From Woeseia sp034521225 (GTDB lineage Bacteria; Pseudomonadota; Gammaproteobacteria; Steroidobacterales; Woeseiaceae): 64,000 bases of DNA. Below are positions 63,719 to 64,000 of the stretch, piece after piece; position 1 is the stretch's first letter, and every line of letters begins with the position of its first letter. The stretch spans positions 62,001 to 126,000 of the forward strand of contig JAXHMR010000020.1 of the NCBI GenBank assembly GCA_034521225.1, written 5' to 3'. The translations under genes were made by a program, and so were the position numbers. The notes beneath the pieces are model-generated. The model was given only the letters and a program-made list of their open reading frames with translations. It was not told the DNA's origin and ran no database searches.

Positions 63719-64000
63719 TGCTCGCTCTGCTCAAACTGCCATTCCTAGCGAGCATCGCATTAAGAAGTTAGGCATCGAATGGAAACAGAAATCTGACAGA
63801 AAAGTCTTGAGAATATCAACCAGATAATCCGTTGAGAAAGGTTCTCTCCTTTGGTTTTTTGGCGTTTTATCAACTGAAAATTCCGGATACCCAGATCATA
63901 CTGCTGAGAATGGGACAATCCGTAGCAGCTCAGCGAGCAGTGGATGGCTTGCGAAACACCACAGGACGGTGCAATCTGCCCCCGAAATCGGACGATGACT

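Overview
The window looks like chromosomal DNA of a high-GC marine-type gammaproteobacterium. The evidence is a proteobacterial aa3-type oxidase operon, Oar-like and classical TonB-dependent receptors, many lipobox proteins and a dense nucleoside-catabolism locus. I would guess a Woeseia- or Steroidobacter-like lineage, but the sequence alone does not prove it. Many genes that should be intact carry one-base insertions or deletions, often in or beside short homopolymers. Known motifs reappear exactly when one base is added or removed (CxxCH in CoxB, the DinJ and HipB N-termini, the KTTWHP end of the second aldehyde dehydrogenase). I read most of these as sequence or assembly errors, so several genes are listed over their restored span with the shifts noted.

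Region 1 (1-7.2 kb): the end of an unrecognised protein, an ECF-type sigma factor with a membrane partner, and a cytochrome c oxidase operon (subunit II with two extra cytochrome c domains, subunit I, two subunit III genes, subunit IV).

Region 2 (7.4-32.4 kb) is the functional heart of the window. It is an unusually complete locus for using nucleotides or extracellular DNA. Two TonB-dependent receptors and three lipoprotein phosphatases/nucleases (EEP-type, UshA-type, class C acid phosphatase) sit at the envelope, with an exported amidohydrolase. Two NupC-type nucleoside transporters cross the inner membrane. The cytosol has cytidine deaminase, thymidine phosphorylase (deoA), purine nucleoside phosphorylase (deoD), phosphopentomutase (deoB), deoxyribose-phosphate aldolase (deoC) and an aldehyde dehydrogenase followed by a half-length, catalytically dead ALDH-like gene (a split ALDH16-like pair). 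Palindromic intergenic repeats and a 33-bp perfect inverted repeat punctuate this region.

Region 3 (32.4-55.8 kb) is an accessory region built on tRNA-Arg(TCG). The 3' half of the tRNA is repeated exactly at 45,957 and again, split by a 72-bp palindrome-rich insertion, at 51,292, which suggests tandem integrations. Cargo includes an AraC regulator, a giant PKD/TSP3/RHS lipoprotein, three toxin-antitoxin modules (dinJ-yafQ, hipBA, parDE) with visible operators, an acyl-CoA dehydrogenase, a hybrid histidine kinase, three Fic-domain proteins of three architectures, a broken AbiEi/AbiEii-like pair and an actinobacterial-looking SH3 lipoprotein.

Region 4 (55.9-64 kb) contains a stress-type membrane protein, a GFA-family gene cut short, and a nested set of mobile elements: an ISL3 element split by an IS3 element whose orfB is split by a group II intron encoding a reverse transcriptase. 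The window ends with a metal-efflux-type permease divergent from an ArsR repressor.
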